From positions 186,001 through 250,000 of the forward strand of contig JAHDPO010000007.1 of assembly GCA_018434325.1 (NCBI GenBank): a stretch of 64,000 bases of DNA. Reading direction: 5' to 3'. This document shows, in pieces, positions 15,900-25,363 of the stretch. A model generated the notes under the pieces. The model saw only the letters and a program-made list of their open reading frames with translations. It was not told where the DNA came from and searched no databases. Both the position numbers and the translations under genes were made by a program. Position 1 is the stretch's first letter. Every line of letters starts with the position of its first letter. This DNA comes from Clostridia bacterium (GTDB lineage: Bacteria; Bacillota; Peptococcia; DRI-13; UBA5745).

Positions 15900-17280
15900 T
15901 GGCCTCTTTGCCCCCCGCATAGCGCTCTACGATCTTCAGCAGGATATCCCGCTGATTATAGCCGGGTTCCCGCAGCACTTCGGCCAGCAAAGCTTTCAGC
16001 GCCTTGCCCCGCTTAGCAGGCGCTACGCCTAAGCCCGCCAGCTCCTCTCCCCGTACCGCCAGATCCCCCAAATCCAAGGGGCAGCCGCTGGCCAGCACCT
16101 GGCGGCAGCGCCGGGCAAAACCTTCAAACTCAATTAAAGATTTCTCCGTATAGCGGGAGGCCAGTAAATCCGCCTTCTGCAAAAGCAAAATTTGCTCCAA
16201 ATTTTCTTTGCGGGGCTTGGGCAGGCCGCTGATCATCCGCCGGATGGTCACATCCTTCAGCACCTTTAGGTGCAGCATATGATGCAGGATCAGCAGGATC
16301 ACCTGATCCCGTATGGCGTGGCTGAAACGGAGGCGGTCAAGAATTTTGCCGGCCATTTCCGCTCCCACCACCTCATGATTATAAAAATGGCCTTTGCCTT
16401 TTTCGTCGAGGGTAAATACCACCGGCTTGGCAATATCATGGAGAAGGGCAGCCAGCCTGAGGCTCAGATCCGGCGGCGTGTTTTCCACAGTCTGGAGCAA
16501 GTGATCATAAACATCAAGGTAATGGTGGCTGCTGTGCTGCTCAAAACCGATAGAGTCCACCAGCTCAGGAATCACATAAGGCCAGATACCCATTTTGGCC
16601 AGCAATCGCAAAGCCCGATGCGGAGAGGGCAGCAATAATATAGCTTTCAGTTCCGCCGCCAGCCGCTCCGGGCTGATCCATTGCAGCAAACCAGCCTTTT
16701 CTTTCATGGTCTGAAACAGGCTTTCCTCGATAAAAAAGTCCAGACTGCCGGCAAAGCGAATTCCCCGCAAAATCCGTAAGGCGTCCTCCTCCAACCGGTC
16801 TTGCGGCAAACCTACCGCCCGGATCACATTATCCTGCATATCCCTTAAGCCGCCGAAAGGATCGGCCAGACCATCCCGGGGACTATAGGCCATGGCATTG
16901 ACGGTAAAATCCCGGCGTGCTAAATCATCTTGCAAGGAGGTGGTAAAAGCCACCCACTCCGGCCGGCGGTGATCCAGGTAAGGGCCGTCTACCCGAAAAG
17001 TGGTGATTTCATAAGAAATGCCCTGGTAGCGGAACGTCACCGTACCATGCTTCAGCCCCGTATCCCAGACCGTCAGGCCTGCCGCCACCAGCTTTTTTCG
17101 CACCAGCTCCGGCGGGCAGGGCGTAGCAAAATCCCAATCGGAAGGAGTCCGCTCCAGAAAAATATCCCGCAGGCAGCCGCCAACCAGCCAGGCCGGCAGC
17201 TCCGCTTCATCAAACATCATAAAAACGTCTAATATATGCTTCGGCAAAGCAAGAGGCGCCGATTTCCTTATTTCCATCAT
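15892..17280 (-). CDS. cca: CCA-adding or poly(A) polymerase-type tRNA nucleotidyltransferase with HD domain
   Basis: A 462-residue class II nucleotidyltransferase that adds or repairs the CCA end of tRNA. The head domain has LVGGCLRD (32-39) and the metal-binding DWDF (48-51). RRDFTVNAMAY and the neck-domain run DRLEEDALRILRGIRFA follow, then a C-terminal HD domain with LLHDIAKP, which in related enzymes removes 2',3'-cyclic phosphate or pyrophosphate. By sequence alone CCA-adding and poly(A) polymerases are hard to separate; CCA addition is the better guess in this lineage. I prefer the third in-frame Met (17280), six bases after AGGTGG; the first Met would abut it. It is translationally coupled to the acyltransferase. 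Confidence 0.88.
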   Translation of the reverse strand: MMEIRKSAPLALPKHILDVFMMFDEAELPAWLVGGCLRDIFLERTPSDWDFATPCPPELVRKKLVAAGLTVWDTGLKHGTVTFRYQGISYEITTFRVDGPYLDHRRPEWVAFTTSLQDDLARRDFTVNAMAYSPRDGLADPFGGLRDMQDNVIRAVGLPQDRLEEDALRILRGIRFAGSLDFFIEESLFQTMKEKAGLLQWISPERLAAELKAILLLPSPHRALRLLAKMGIWPYVIPELVDSIGFEQHSSHHYLDVYDHLLQTVENTPPDLSLRLAALLHDIAKPVVFTLDEKGKGHFYNHEVVGAEMAGKILDRLRFSHAIRDQVILLILHHMLHLKVLKDVTIRRMISGLPKPRKENLEQILLLQKADLLASRYTEKSLIEFEGFARRCRQVLASGCPLDLGDLAVRGEELAGLGVAPAKRGKALKALLAEVLREPGYNQRDILLKIVERYAGGKEANE

Positions 17281-17334
17281 ATGCATCCACCTGTTTCGTT
17301 TATATTTATACAGAGAAGTATTGGCTCGTCTTTC

Positions 17335-17363
17335 TTGACCCGATATAGATTGCCCGTTATACT
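17335..17363 (+). promoter_or_regulatory. Promoter of the tautomerase gene
   Basis: TTGACC (17335-17340), 17-base spacer, TATACT (17358-17363), 32 bases before the start codon. Confidence 0.7.
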
Positions 17364-17395
17364 AAAAGAAAAACCAGCATACGGAGGGATCAGCC

Positions 17396-17581
17396 ATGCC
17401 TACAGTTATCGTCAAAATGTTTGAAGGCCGCAGCCTGGATCAAAAAAGAGCCCTGGTCAAAAAAGTCACTCAGGCCGTTTCGGAAACCGTCAATGCCAAA
17501 GAAGAATCCATCATCGTGATGATTGAGGAAATGAAAAAGGAAAACTACTCCAGCGGCGGTATTTTATCCGCAGACAAATAG
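17396..17581 (+). CDS. 4-oxalocrotonate tautomerase family protein
   Basis: A 61-residue protein with the family hallmark Pro directly after Met (MPTVIVKMFEGRS), which becomes the catalytic N-terminal proline. Arg12 and an Arg/Lys-rich helix follow. Family enzymes are small hexamers that catalyse keto-enol tautomerisation of 2-oxo acids. No catechol pathway genes are near, so the substrate is unknown. It has GGAGG upstream, its own promoter and its own terminator, and is the only plus-strand gene for about 26 kb to its right. Confidence 0.9.
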   Translation: MPTVIVKMFEGRSLDQKRALVKKVTQAVSETVNAKEESIIVMIEEMKKENYSSGGILSADK

Positions 17582-17613
17582 TACCATATTTAAAGCCCTA
17601 TTGACAATGATTG

Positions 17614-17659
17614 AAAAAAAGTTGGATCCGTCCGGATAAGGGACAGATCCAACTTTTTA
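17614..17659. terminator. Bidirectional terminator after the tautomerase gene
   Basis: GTTGGATC (17621-17628) pairs with GATCCAAC (17646-17653), with an A-run before and a T-run after. An inner TCC/GGA pair extends it. Confidence 0.85.
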
Positions 17660-17688
17660 TTGTGATTAAATAGAGCAAGCTGCCGGTT

Positions 17689-17858
17689 ATACTATTCTGC
17701 GATTAAAATATTCCCTATTTTAATCTGGCAATTCTTGATTGCCTCTGCGCCAAAGGCGCAGGCAGAATAGCATATATGCCAATCTGCGTGGGCAAAGCCC
17801 ACTGCCGCACTCTGTGCGGCAAATTAAAAACTAAAGGTTTTTCATTGCAGATTAGTAT
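17689..17858. repeat. 170-bp element of six or seven consecutive hairpins closed by an outer stem
   Basis: The outer arms 17689-17703 and 17844-17858 pair over 15 positions with one mismatch and one G-U. Inside, hairpins follow one another almost without gaps: 17701-17725 (10-bp stem), 17727-17743 (6 bp), 17745-17761 (7 bp, AAA loop), a weaker one at 17763-17786, 17788-17802 (6 bp, AAA loop), 17803-17821 (8 bp, TCT loop) and 17826-17842 (6 bp). It starts 25 bases after the permease stop. The right end recurs at 26397-26421, which suggests a dispersed repeat. Confidence 0.75.
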
Positions 17859-17882
17859 TATGGCTCCGCTCCCGTCCTGCCG

Positions 17883-19265
17883 CTACTCGTTGCGGATAGC
17901 CAGAATAGGGCTGAGCTTGGAAGCCCGGCGGGCAGGATAGAAGCCGGCAATGATGCCGATGCAGAAAGCAAAGATCAGAGAAAAAATCATCAGATAGGGA
18001 GGAATCACGGAAATATTCAGCTGCAAGCCGTCCATGCTGGTGCCGAAGTAATCGCCGGACAGGTAGTTGATCAGCCTGGAAGCTCCCAGGCTGCAAACAA
18101 GTCCCAAGACACCGCCGCAGACGCCGATGAGGCCGGCCTCCATTAAGAACATTTTCATGACGTCAGCGCCGGTGGCGCCGATGACCTTCATTACCCCGAT
18201 TTCTCTCGTTCTCTCATAAATGGCCATGATCATGGTATTGGCAATGCCGATGGAGGCCACCAAAAGGGTGATGCCGCCGATGCCCCCCAGGACAGCCTGG
18301 ATAATCAGGGCCTGGTTCTCCACGTTTTCCATATAGTCAGCTACCGTCCAGAGATTGTAGCCGATATCCCGCAGAGTGACAGCCACAGCTCTGGCCTGCT
18401 TGACGTCTTTGCAGCGGATGAGAATCTGGTCATAATCCTGGGGGTTTCGGGTCATACCCATCTCGCCCCGTTCCTTCATTTCCTTTTCCCACTGCTCCTG
18501 CTGCTGACGCTGTTCTTCAGTCATATAAGACTTGTCATTAACAAAATCCCGCCATTTTTTTAAGGTGCTGATGGGGGCATAGGCGCTATAGGCATGCTCC
18601 TTAAATTCCCCTTCCAAAACACCGACCACGGTGAGGGGCTGCTTCTTAGTCATTTCATAATTATACTGATTATTGAGAGTAACATACACTACCTGATTCA
18701 GCATCTCTGTGGAATTAGATTGCTCCGCACCCCCGGGACCTATCATCATTCGCCGGCCTCCGCCGGTATCTTCAGGATCCCAAAACTGATTGATCACCTG
18801 CCAGCCCACGAGCACGCTGTTGACGTCCGCCTCTCTTAATGTCCGGCCTTCGGCAATTTCGTAAGTCATCTCATTGAACAATTCCGGATCGACGCCGTAG
18901 AGATTGAGCCAGCCTTCTTTTTTGCCGTACTTGGCTTGACCGTTGACCTGAATGGAGGGCATGACGGAAAGAACTCCCGGCTGGCTTTTAAACAGCGCCA
19001 CCGCATCATCATTCAGGCGCTGCTCGTCGCCTTTATATTCCCCTGTCTCCGGATCCCAACTGCGGCCCTGGTTAACGGTGATCATATTGAGATCGCCCCA
19101 GCTTTCCATCTGCTTGGTGGTGGCCTCCTTCAGGCCGATACCCAAAGACATCATGACCACGATGGCCATGGTACCGATAAATACACCAACGATGGTCAGA
19201 ACAGCCCGCATCTTCCGCCGGAAAAGGTTGCCATAGGCCATGCGGAGGACGTCTGCACTATTCAT
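17883..19265 (-). CDS. MacB/FtsX-type ABC transporter permease
   Basis: A 460-residue permease with the MacB layout: one membrane helix near the N-terminus (about 20-45), a large extracytoplasmic domain (about 46-325), and three membrane helices in the last 130 residues, ending FYPARRASKLSPILAIRNE, a family-typical tail. ERTREIGVMKVIGAT is the FtsX signature coupling region. The extracytoplasmic part contains a Gln/Glu-rich stretch (TEEQRQQQEQWEKEMKE), possibly coiled coil. It is the last gene of a three-gene operon with the CARDB-like protein (8-base overlap) and the ATPase. Such transporters act as mechanical devices on cell-surface or periplasmic cargo rather than ordinary pumps; the cargo is unknown. 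Confidence 0.9.
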   Translation of the reverse strand: MNSADVLRMAYGNLFRRKMRAVLTIVGVFIGTMAIVVMMSLGIGLKEATTKQMESWGDLNMITVNQGRSWDPETGEYKGDEQRLNDDAVALFKSQPGVLSVMPSIQVNGQAKYGKKEGWLNLYGVDPELFNEMTYEIAEGRTLREADVNSVLVGWQVINQFWDPEDTGGGRRMMIGPGGAEQSNSTEMLNQVVYVTLNNQYNYEMTKKQPLTVVGVLEGEFKEHAYSAYAPISTLKKWRDFVNDKSYMTEEQRQQQEQWEKEMKERGEMGMTRNPQDYDQILIRCKDVKQARAVAVTLRDIGYNLWTVADYMENVENQALIIQAVLGGIGGITLLVASIGIANTMIMAIYERTREIGVMKVIGATGADVMKMFLMEAGLIGVCGGVLGLVCSLGASRLINYLSGDYFGTSMDGLQLNISVIPPYLMIFSLIFAFCIGIIAGFYPARRASKLSPILAIRNE

Positions 19266-20988
19266 CGAAAAATTCCTCTTTCGCCTTCTTCTTGATGCGG
19301 ACGATGTAAACCAGCTGGCCGATGACAGCCAGAGCTAAAGCTATGCTGAGCCAATTATCTTTCAGCAGCCGGACTGCGGCATTGCCTTCACCTTCCGGCA
19401 TACCCTCGCCATCGGGAGGAAAACCGCCGGGATCCATAGGACCCATATCTTCCATAGCAGTGACCGAAACGGTAAAGGGATATTCCTCAACCACTTCCTG
19501 GTTGTTGTTGTCCAGATAGGATACGATCAGCTTGCCTTCCTTCTCGCCTTCTTCCGATGCGATCAGCATACCGGTGTAAGAATTCGTCGAACCGATAGAG
19601 AGCTTCGCCAAATAAACGGTGGCGTCCATAGTCTCAAAATCGCCTTCCAGCTTAACGGTAAAGTCCACCAGATCCACCTTGCCGGAGTTGACAAACTCAG
19701 CCATTACCGGCGTAGGCATGCCTACATTGGCATTGGTGGGGAGATTCATGGAAGTGACGCTCATTTTGGCCTGCTGGGTCACGGGAATATTGACGTTGTC
19801 CTTAATGGACAGGTTATCGTAGAGACCTTTGTCGTCTTCATAGGTAATGGTCACCGGTACGATATACGTCTTAGCGGATGCGCCGGGGTCAACGGCGAAA
19901 GTGATGGTATTGGTAATGGTGGATTTGCCCTTGATTTCATCCACATGGAAAGTATTACTGGAGCCTACGGGAGCAAAAACCGTGCTGCTGCTGGAGCCGC
20001 CGCCTTCGGAGGTGGTGCTTTCCACGCCGAAGTTGATCAAAACGTTTTTCACGGGGCGGCTGTTGGTGTTTTCAATAGCCAGAGTCAGATCGATCTTGTC
20101 GCCGGCCAGCACCTGGTCTTTAGATAAAGTATAGCGCTTGATGATAACCTGGGGCTTTTTGCCGTTGGCAGACACATCTTCTTTAATCGGGATAAACAGT
20201 TCCTCTTTCTTATCTTCTACGGAGCCGTTTGTATAATTATAAGAAGTGGTCATAGTTACCGTATTGGTCTTGCGGCCTTCTTTGGAACGGATTTTGAAGT
20301 CGATGGTACTGGTCTGATTAGCGGATATCTTGCTGATTTCTTTCTTATTGGTGATATCCATGATCTCGAAGTTTTCACCGCCGGCCAGCTGAACGAGGAC
20401 ATTGCGCAGATCGTAAATCACGCTGCCGTTTTTCAGGGTAAGGCGCACAGTGAAGCCCGACAGGGTATCCGGGTTTTCTTCCAGAATCTTCAAATCCGCT
20501 ACCGTCAGGTTGGGCTTAACGGTGGTAAAGCTGACGGGGATATCGCTCATGGCTGAATAATTCATGGTGGTGGCCATGCTAGCGTCTTTGCAATTGACCT
20601 GGCCGTTGATCCGGTAGGTTTTCTCCCTAGCGTCTTTATCCACGGCAAACTTCACCGACATGGTGGCGCTGGCGCCGGGTTCCAGCTGAGCGATGGGTTC
20701 GGGCTTGGTCAGCGTAAAAGGATAAAGATCGTCTGAGCCCACAATATTAAAGGTATAGTCAATATTAAATGCCGGTTTGTCACTAATATTCTTAACCATA
20801 TACACGATAGTGAATTCTTCGCCGATCACCGCCGGATCCTGCCGGGAAATCTCCAGAGCCAGTACAGGCAAGATTGAGTTTTCAATGGTGATTAATCCGC
20901 TGCCGTAAACAGGTAAGGCGCCGATCAGCAAAAGCATGGCCACCAGAATACTGACTGCTCCCTTAAACTTTGACTTTCCGATTCTCAT
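19258..20988 (-). CDS. Secreted, membrane-anchored beta-sandwich repeat protein of an ABC operon
   Basis: A 576-residue protein with a signal peptide (about 1-30), four or so immunoglobulin-like repeats of the CARDB/NEW3 type (COG1361-like: phrases such as EFTIVYMVKNISDKPAFN and KIDLTLAIENTNSRPVKN recur), a short Pro/Gly/Glu-rich linker and one membrane helix near the C-terminus (about 543-565) followed by a Lys-rich tail. It sits between the ATPase and permease genes, overlapping both (1 and 8 bases), so it is probably an obligate partner of the transporter, perhaps binding its cargo outside the membrane. Function is not known. Confidence 0.82.
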   Translation of the reverse strand: MRIGKSKFKGAVSILVAMLLLIGALPVYGSGLITIENSILPVLALEISRQDPAVIGEEFTIVYMVKNISDKPAFNIDYTFNIVGSDDLYPFTLTKPEPIAQLEPGASATMSVKFAVDKDAREKTYRINGQVNCKDASMATTMNYSAMSDIPVSFTTVKPNLTVADLKILEENPDTLSGFTVRLTLKNGSVIYDLRNVLVQLAGGENFEIMDITNKKEISKISANQTSTIDFKIRSKEGRKTNTVTMTTSYNYTNGSVEDKKEELFIPIKEDVSANGKKPQVIIKRYTLSKDQVLAGDKIDLTLAIENTNSRPVKNVLINFGVESTTSEGGGSSSSTVFAPVGSSNTFHVDEIKGKSTITNTITFAVDPGASAKTYIVPVTITYEDDKGLYDNLSIKDNVNIPVTQQAKMSVTSMNLPTNANVGMPTPVMAEFVNSGKVDLVDFTVKLEGDFETMDATVYLAKLSIGSTNSYTGMLIASEEGEKEGKLIVSYLDNNNQEVVEEYPFTVSVTAMEDMGPMDPGGFPPDGEGMPEGEGNAAVRLLKDNWLSIALALAVIGQLVYIVRIKKKAKEEFFDE

Positions 20989-21797
20989 TAAACTGCTCCT
21001 TCTGCCGCTGTGCGACCTTCATTTATAGCTTCTACAGCAATTTTCTCCGGGCTTTCCGCTGCCGGAGGAGCTTCAACTTCTTCCTGGATAAATTCCTCTA
21101 CCGTATTGGTTCGCTGATCGACGATTTTTTGGATACGGCCGTCCAGCATATAAATAACCTTGTCGGCAGCATCCGTCAATTCTTTATTATGGGTGACCAT
21201 CACTAAGGTTACGCCTTTTTCCCTGACCCGGCTCACCAGAATATCCATGATTTCCTTGGTGGTCTTGCTGTCCAGATTACCGGTGGGTTCGTCGGCATAA
21301 AGAACTTTCGGATCATTGATCAAGGCCCTGGCAATACTGACCCGCTGCTGCTGGCCGCCGCTCATCTCCGAAGGCTTATTGCGCAGGCGCTTGCCCAGGC
21401 CGATCTGGGTCAGCAGCTCTTTGGCCATTTTGTCTCGTTTAAACTTGACCATGCCGTCAAACATCAAAGGCATACTGACATTCTCGATGGCCGTCAGCGT
21501 AGGCACCAGATTATACGCCTGAAAGATAAAAGCCATAAACCGCCGCCGGAATAAGGCCATGTCTTTTTCTTTAATTTTGTTAATGCACAGACCTTTTACA
21601 AAAATATCGCCCTTGGTGGGCCGGTCCAGACCGGCTACCAAATGGAGAAATGTGGTCTTGCCGCAGCCGGAAGGGCCCAAAATACAGACGAATTCACCGG
21701 CTTCTATATTGATGCTGACATCGTTTACCGCCGTGATTACTTCCCGGCCGATGCGGTATTTCTTTGTCAGGCCTTTTATTTCAATCAAAGGCGCCAT
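20988..21797 (-). CDS. LolD/MacB-type ABC transporter ATPase
   Basis: A 269-residue ATPase with Walker A GPSGCGKTT, Q-loop FIFQAYNLVPTLTAIENV, signature MSGGQQQR, Walker B VLYADEPTG and H-loop VTHNKEL. These match the MacB/LolD family closely. A 45-residue acidic, Ala-rich tail after about residue 225 is an extension beyond the usual length. Its stop codon shares an adenine with the start of the CARDB-like gene. It starts 26 bases after the thrC stop, so it may be co-transcribed with thrC. Confidence 0.93.
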   Translation of the reverse strand: MAPLIEIKGLTKKYRIGREVITAVNDVSINIEAGEFVCILGPSGCGKTTFLHLVAGLDRPTKGDIFVKGLCINKIKEKDMALFRRRFMAFIFQAYNLVPTLTAIENVSMPLMFDGMVKFKRDKMAKELLTQIGLGKRLRNKPSEMSGGQQQRVSIARALINDPKVLYADEPTGNLDSKTTKEIMDILVSRVREKGVTLVMVTHNKELTDAADKVIYMLDGRIQKIVDQRTNTVEEFIQEEVEAPPAAESPEKIAVEAINEGRTAAEGAV

Positions 21798-21823
21798 TTC
21801 CTGCCTCCTTCCTGCTTCCTTCT

Positions 21824-23344
21824 TTAGTTAGACGATAAGGAGGGGGAAAAAGTTCCCTGCACAATGGCCTCCACCACACTTTTCATCTCTGTTTGGCTTA
21901 CACACGCCGAATGCAGCACCGGCCGCTTATCCAATCCTGCCAATGCCGGGTGAACGGGGTCGCCGGTGTAGGCGGCCAAGGCGTCCAAAATCAGCAGTTC
22001 TTCCAATTCTTCGGGAGCTTCCTCATTGCCTAAAGCCTCCATAACGCTTTTGGAAAATTTAAAGGGGCTGGCGGTAGCATCCATTACGGCCAGCGTCTCA
22101 TCTCCCGTTTCTTCGGTATAGCGGCCGTAAACCGCTGAGCCGACGGCTGTGTGAGTATCCATCAGGTAATGATATTTCTCATAAACCCGGCGGATTTCGG
22201 CCGCGGCTTCTTTTTCGTCGGCGCTGCCGGCCCAGACCAGATCCTGGATTTTTTGCAGCAAATCCGCATCCACGGTAAAGCTTCCTTTTTCCTGGAGGTC
22301 CTTCATATATCCGTTAATGGCTTGCGAATCATGGCCGTTCATCTCAAAGAGGAAACGTTCCAGATTGCTGGAAATCAGGATATCCATGGAGGGGCTGGTG
22401 GTTTTATAGAATGCTCTCCTCCGGTCATAGTGGCCTGTGGCAAAGAAGTCGGTGAGCACCTTGTTCTCATTGGAGGCACAAATCAGCTTACCGATAGGCA
22501 GGCCCATTTCTTTGGCGTACCAAGCCGACAGGATATTGCCGAAATTGCCCGTAGGCACCACGAAATGAATAGGCTGGCCCATTTCCAGGCAGCCGGCCTG
22601 AGTCAGGGACAAATAAGCATAAAAGTAGTAGACGATCTGGGGGCAAAGACGGCCCCAGTTGATGGAATTAGCGGAAGACAGCTGCCAGCCTTTTTTAGCC
22701 AGCTCCTCATTAAAAGCGGCGTCGCCGAAAATATCCTTAACACCGTTTTGACAATCGTCAAAATTACCTTCCACGGCAATAACGTAAGTATTCTTTCCGT
22801 CGGTGGTGCGCATCTGCAACTCCTGCACCTTGCTGACTCCCTGATCAGGGAAAAAGCAGGCGATCTGAATGCCGGGCACATCCTTGAAGCCCTCCAAAGC
22901 CGCCTTGCCCGTATCGCCGGAGGTAGCCACCAGGATCAGCAATTCCTGGTCGTTATCACTCTTTTTGATAGCCTGAGACAAAAGGCGGGGCGTAAGCTGC
23001 AGCGCCATGTCTTTAAAAGCTGCCGTGGGACCGTGCCAAAGCTCTAAAATGCCGCCCAGGTCCTCCAATAAGGTTAAAGGAGCAATATCCTCATGGAAAA
23101 AGTTTTGGCCGTAAGCAGCTTGCGTCGATTCCTTAATCTCCTCAGGCGTATAGTCATCCAGATAATACCCCAGTATTTTTTCGGCTAAAGCCGGATAAGG
23201 CAAGTCCTCCATGGCTTTGATTTCGTCCAGGCTAAGCTTGGGAACCTTTTCCGGTACAAATAAGCCGCCGGGGGGTACCATCCCCAGGTAGATTGCTTTT
23301 GACGCCGTCACCGGCGAATAATTCCCTCTGGTGCTGATATACAT
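21824..23344 (-). CDS. thrC: Threonine synthase
   Basis: A 506-residue PLP enzyme converting O-phosphohomoserine to threonine. It begins YISTRGNYSPVTASKAIYLG, typical of the yeast/E. coli type, and has LWHGPTAAFKDMALQ with the PLP lysine, SGDTGKAALEG and VPTGNFGNILS, which bind PLP phosphate. Length fits this longer class. The ribosome site GAGGAGG precedes ATG 23344. No T-box or riboswitch is visible in the 100 bases upstream. Confidence 0.95.
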   Translation of the reverse strand: MYISTRGNYSPVTASKAIYLGMVPPGGLFVPEKVPKLSLDEIKAMEDLPYPALAEKILGYYLDDYTPEEIKESTQAAYGQNFFHEDIAPLTLLEDLGGILELWHGPTAAFKDMALQLTPRLLSQAIKKSDNDQELLILVATSGDTGKAALEGFKDVPGIQIACFFPDQGVSKVQELQMRTTDGKNTYVIAVEGNFDDCQNGVKDIFGDAAFNEELAKKGWQLSSANSINWGRLCPQIVYYFYAYLSLTQAGCLEMGQPIHFVVPTGNFGNILSAWYAKEMGLPIGKLICASNENKVLTDFFATGHYDRRRAFYKTTSPSMDILISSNLERFLFEMNGHDSQAINGYMKDLQEKGSFTVDADLLQKIQDLVWAGSADEKEAAAEIRRVYEKYHYLMDTHTAVGSAVYGRYTEETGDETLAVMDATASPFKFSKSVMEALGNEEAPEELEELLILDALAAYTGDPVHPALAGLDKRPVLHSACVSQTEMKSVVEAIVQGTFSPSLSSN

Positions 23345-23446
23345 CCTGCTGCCTCCTCTATTTTTTGTAAAATCTAAAGCTTCCTGAGTTTAAGGGTTCG
23401 ACATCCGCAGTCATTCATTCCACTGTCACTTTATCACTTTATCCTT

Positions 23447-25363
23447 TTATGCCATCAAAGTTGTATATAAAGCCCCCAATATGCTGAGCAATTGACCATA
23501 ATTGGCAATAGCCGCTGGATCGGGAAAATGCTCCAGCATTTCGGGCGTTATTACACCTTGAGCAATCAAGTAGTTTTTGGCTGCCTCCTCATCAGTGAAG
23601 ACATGAGCCGTTGGTTCTTCCTGATGGGTTTTTCCCTCGCGAATTTTCTCTCCCAAAGAAGCAGCCTGAGCCGCCGCCAGATAAATTTGGCCTACGGTAA
23701 TTTCATCACCGGGCAGGCTGATCTCCCAGACGGGAATTTGCTTCTCGCCCCTGTCGGCCGTCCGCTCATGAACGAGAGTCATCAGTTTGTTTAGCTTGTT
23801 CTGCAGAGGCCAGCGGTTGGGCAAAGGATTTTCCAAACGGTAATCATTGCTATAGCCACCTTCCGTCAAGCCCAGCTCCCGCATTACCACTACCCCGGGA
23901 TAAGCCCAATGATCCATCACTGCCATCCGGGGTGGCGTATACTCCGTCAAATAGGCGCCTTGCTTTTTCAGCTGATCCTGCAGCCATTTGATCGCCGCAG
24001 TATCCTTGGACATTTGGCGGAAGGTCGCTTCATGCTCTATTGCATAAGCCGCCGCCGTGCCGCAAGCTTCACCTGCCACCATACCCACAGGGATCACCCG
24101 GGCGCTGCCGTGAGGCAGGGAGTCATAAGAAGCGCTGCGGCCCGCCACTAAAAGCTGCTCCACTTCAAGGGGTACAAGACAGCGAAAAGGTATGCTGTAA
24201 ATATCGGCAACGCCGATAATATTGCCATAGTTTGACGGGCTGGTAGGCTGCACATCCACAGGATAGCTGCCGTGACCGATCCTGTCCCAATGATCCCGGT
24301 TTTCCAGCATATCGGTGATCGTAAGACGGTATTCCCCTTGAACATGACGGGTTTCCCTCACATAAAGCCGGGAGGCCGTGTCCACAAAAGCGGCATTCTC
24401 AAAACCGGGGAAGTTTTCTCTCATAAATTCGATGATGTGAGGTATCTCCGCCCGGCCTCTGGCGATACCAGCAGCCAAAGAAGCGGGATCCAGGGCATCC
24501 ACCCCGAAAATCAGCAAAGCGTTTAACAGTACGTTGCCGTCCTTTTGCCGGGCAATATTGGGCCCCCTAAAGCGCATATTCTCATCGACGGGCTGATATT
24601 TCATGGCCTCCGGGCCGTAGCCCCAGGCCGATACCGCATCAGAACCTGAGCCCTCGTAGCCGTCGTTTTTCAGATGCCTGGCCACCCCGGCCCAGTCCAC
24701 ACCGGATACTTCAAAAACCAGGGTCACCCCCTGCAAAGTACCGTGAGCGCCGTAGTCCTCACCGCCTACTGTATAAGGCACACCGGCGGCGGCAGCCACA
24801 TCGGCATCGACGGTGGCATCGATTACCGCCAGACTGCGCAGGGTTTCTTCCCGGCCTTCCCTTTTGATCTTCAGCCCGGCTATGGTCTTGCCTTCCATTA
24901 CCGGCTCGAGAATCTCTGTGTTGAGCAGCACGGTAAGATTAGGCTCCGCCTCACATTTCTGGCGGAACCATTCTTTGGCTTCTTCCACATCAAAAGCATT
25001 ACCCAAGGCCTTATAAAACTCTTCAAAAATCCCCCGGGTCAAAAGTTCATTTTTGGGCCCGTGATTCATATCCAGGAAATTCAGCATACCCAAGGTCATC
25101 AAGCCGCCTAAAGCATCGCCTTCTTCCACCAGCAAGGTTTTCATTCCGTTTCTGGCTGCTGCCAAAGCTGCCGCCACGCCTTCCGGCTCGCCGCCGGCCA
25201 CGATGACATGATAGGCTTCGGCTCCATCAATAACCGGGCCGGCCACCGGCTCTTTCACCGGCGGCTGAGCGGCGGCGCTGCAGCCGGCCAGCAAAACTCC
25301 GCCGAACAGCGTGGCCGACATCAGTACAGCCTGAATTAATGCAATAATTTTTTTAGCCTTCAT
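23447..25363 (-). CDS. Lipoprotein FAD-dependent oxidoreductase (FAD_oxidored family)
   Basis: A 638-residue flavoprotein of the FAD-dependent oxidoreductase family often found with secreted or sugar-acting enzymes. A lipoprotein signal with lipobox LLAGC lies at about residues 24-28, so it is anchored outside the membrane. The dinucleotide fold follows (VIVAGGEPEGVAAALAAAR); the middle Gly of GxGxxG is Glu, a change I associate with this family. DATVDADVAAAAGVPYTVGG and SLPHGSARVIPVGMVAGEACG are further family regions. I prefer the second Met (25363), seven bases after GGAG. The neighbouring GntR gene may control it. Substrate is unknown. Confidence 0.85.
   Translation of the reverse strand: MKAKKIIALIQAVLMSATLFGGVLLAGCSAAAQPPVKEPVAGPVIDGAEAYHVIVAGGEPEGVAAALAAARNGMKTLLVEEGDALGGLMTLGMLNFLDMNHGPKNELLTRGIFEEFYKALGNAFDVEEAKEWFRQKCEAEPNLTVLLNTEILEPVMEGKTIAGLKIKREGREETLRSLAVIDATVDADVAAAAGVPYTVGGEDYGAHGTLQGVTLVFEVSGVDWAGVARHLKNDGYEGSGSDAVSAWGYGPEAMKYQPVDENMRFRGPNIARQKDGNVLLNALLIFGVDALDPASLAAGIARGRAEIPHIIEFMRENFPGFENAAFVDTASRLYVRETRHVQGEYRLTITDMLENRDHWDRIGHGSYPVDVQPTSPSNYGNIIGVADIYSIPFRCLVPLEVEQLLVAGRSASYDSLPHGSARVIPVGMVAGEACGTAAAYAIEHEATFRQMSKDTAAIKWLQDQLKKQGAYLTEYTPPRMAVMDHWAYPGVVVMRELGLTEGGYSNDYRLENPLPNRWPLQNKLNKLMTLVHERTADRGEKQIPVWEISLPGDEITVGQIYLAAAQAASLGEKIREGKTHQEEPTAHVFTDEEAAKNYLIAQGVITPEMLEHFPDPAAIANYGQLLSILGALYTTLMA

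Noticed and set aside
17689-17858. CRISPR array
   Set aside because: The hairpins differ from each other in sequence and length, and there are no constant repeats with spacers.
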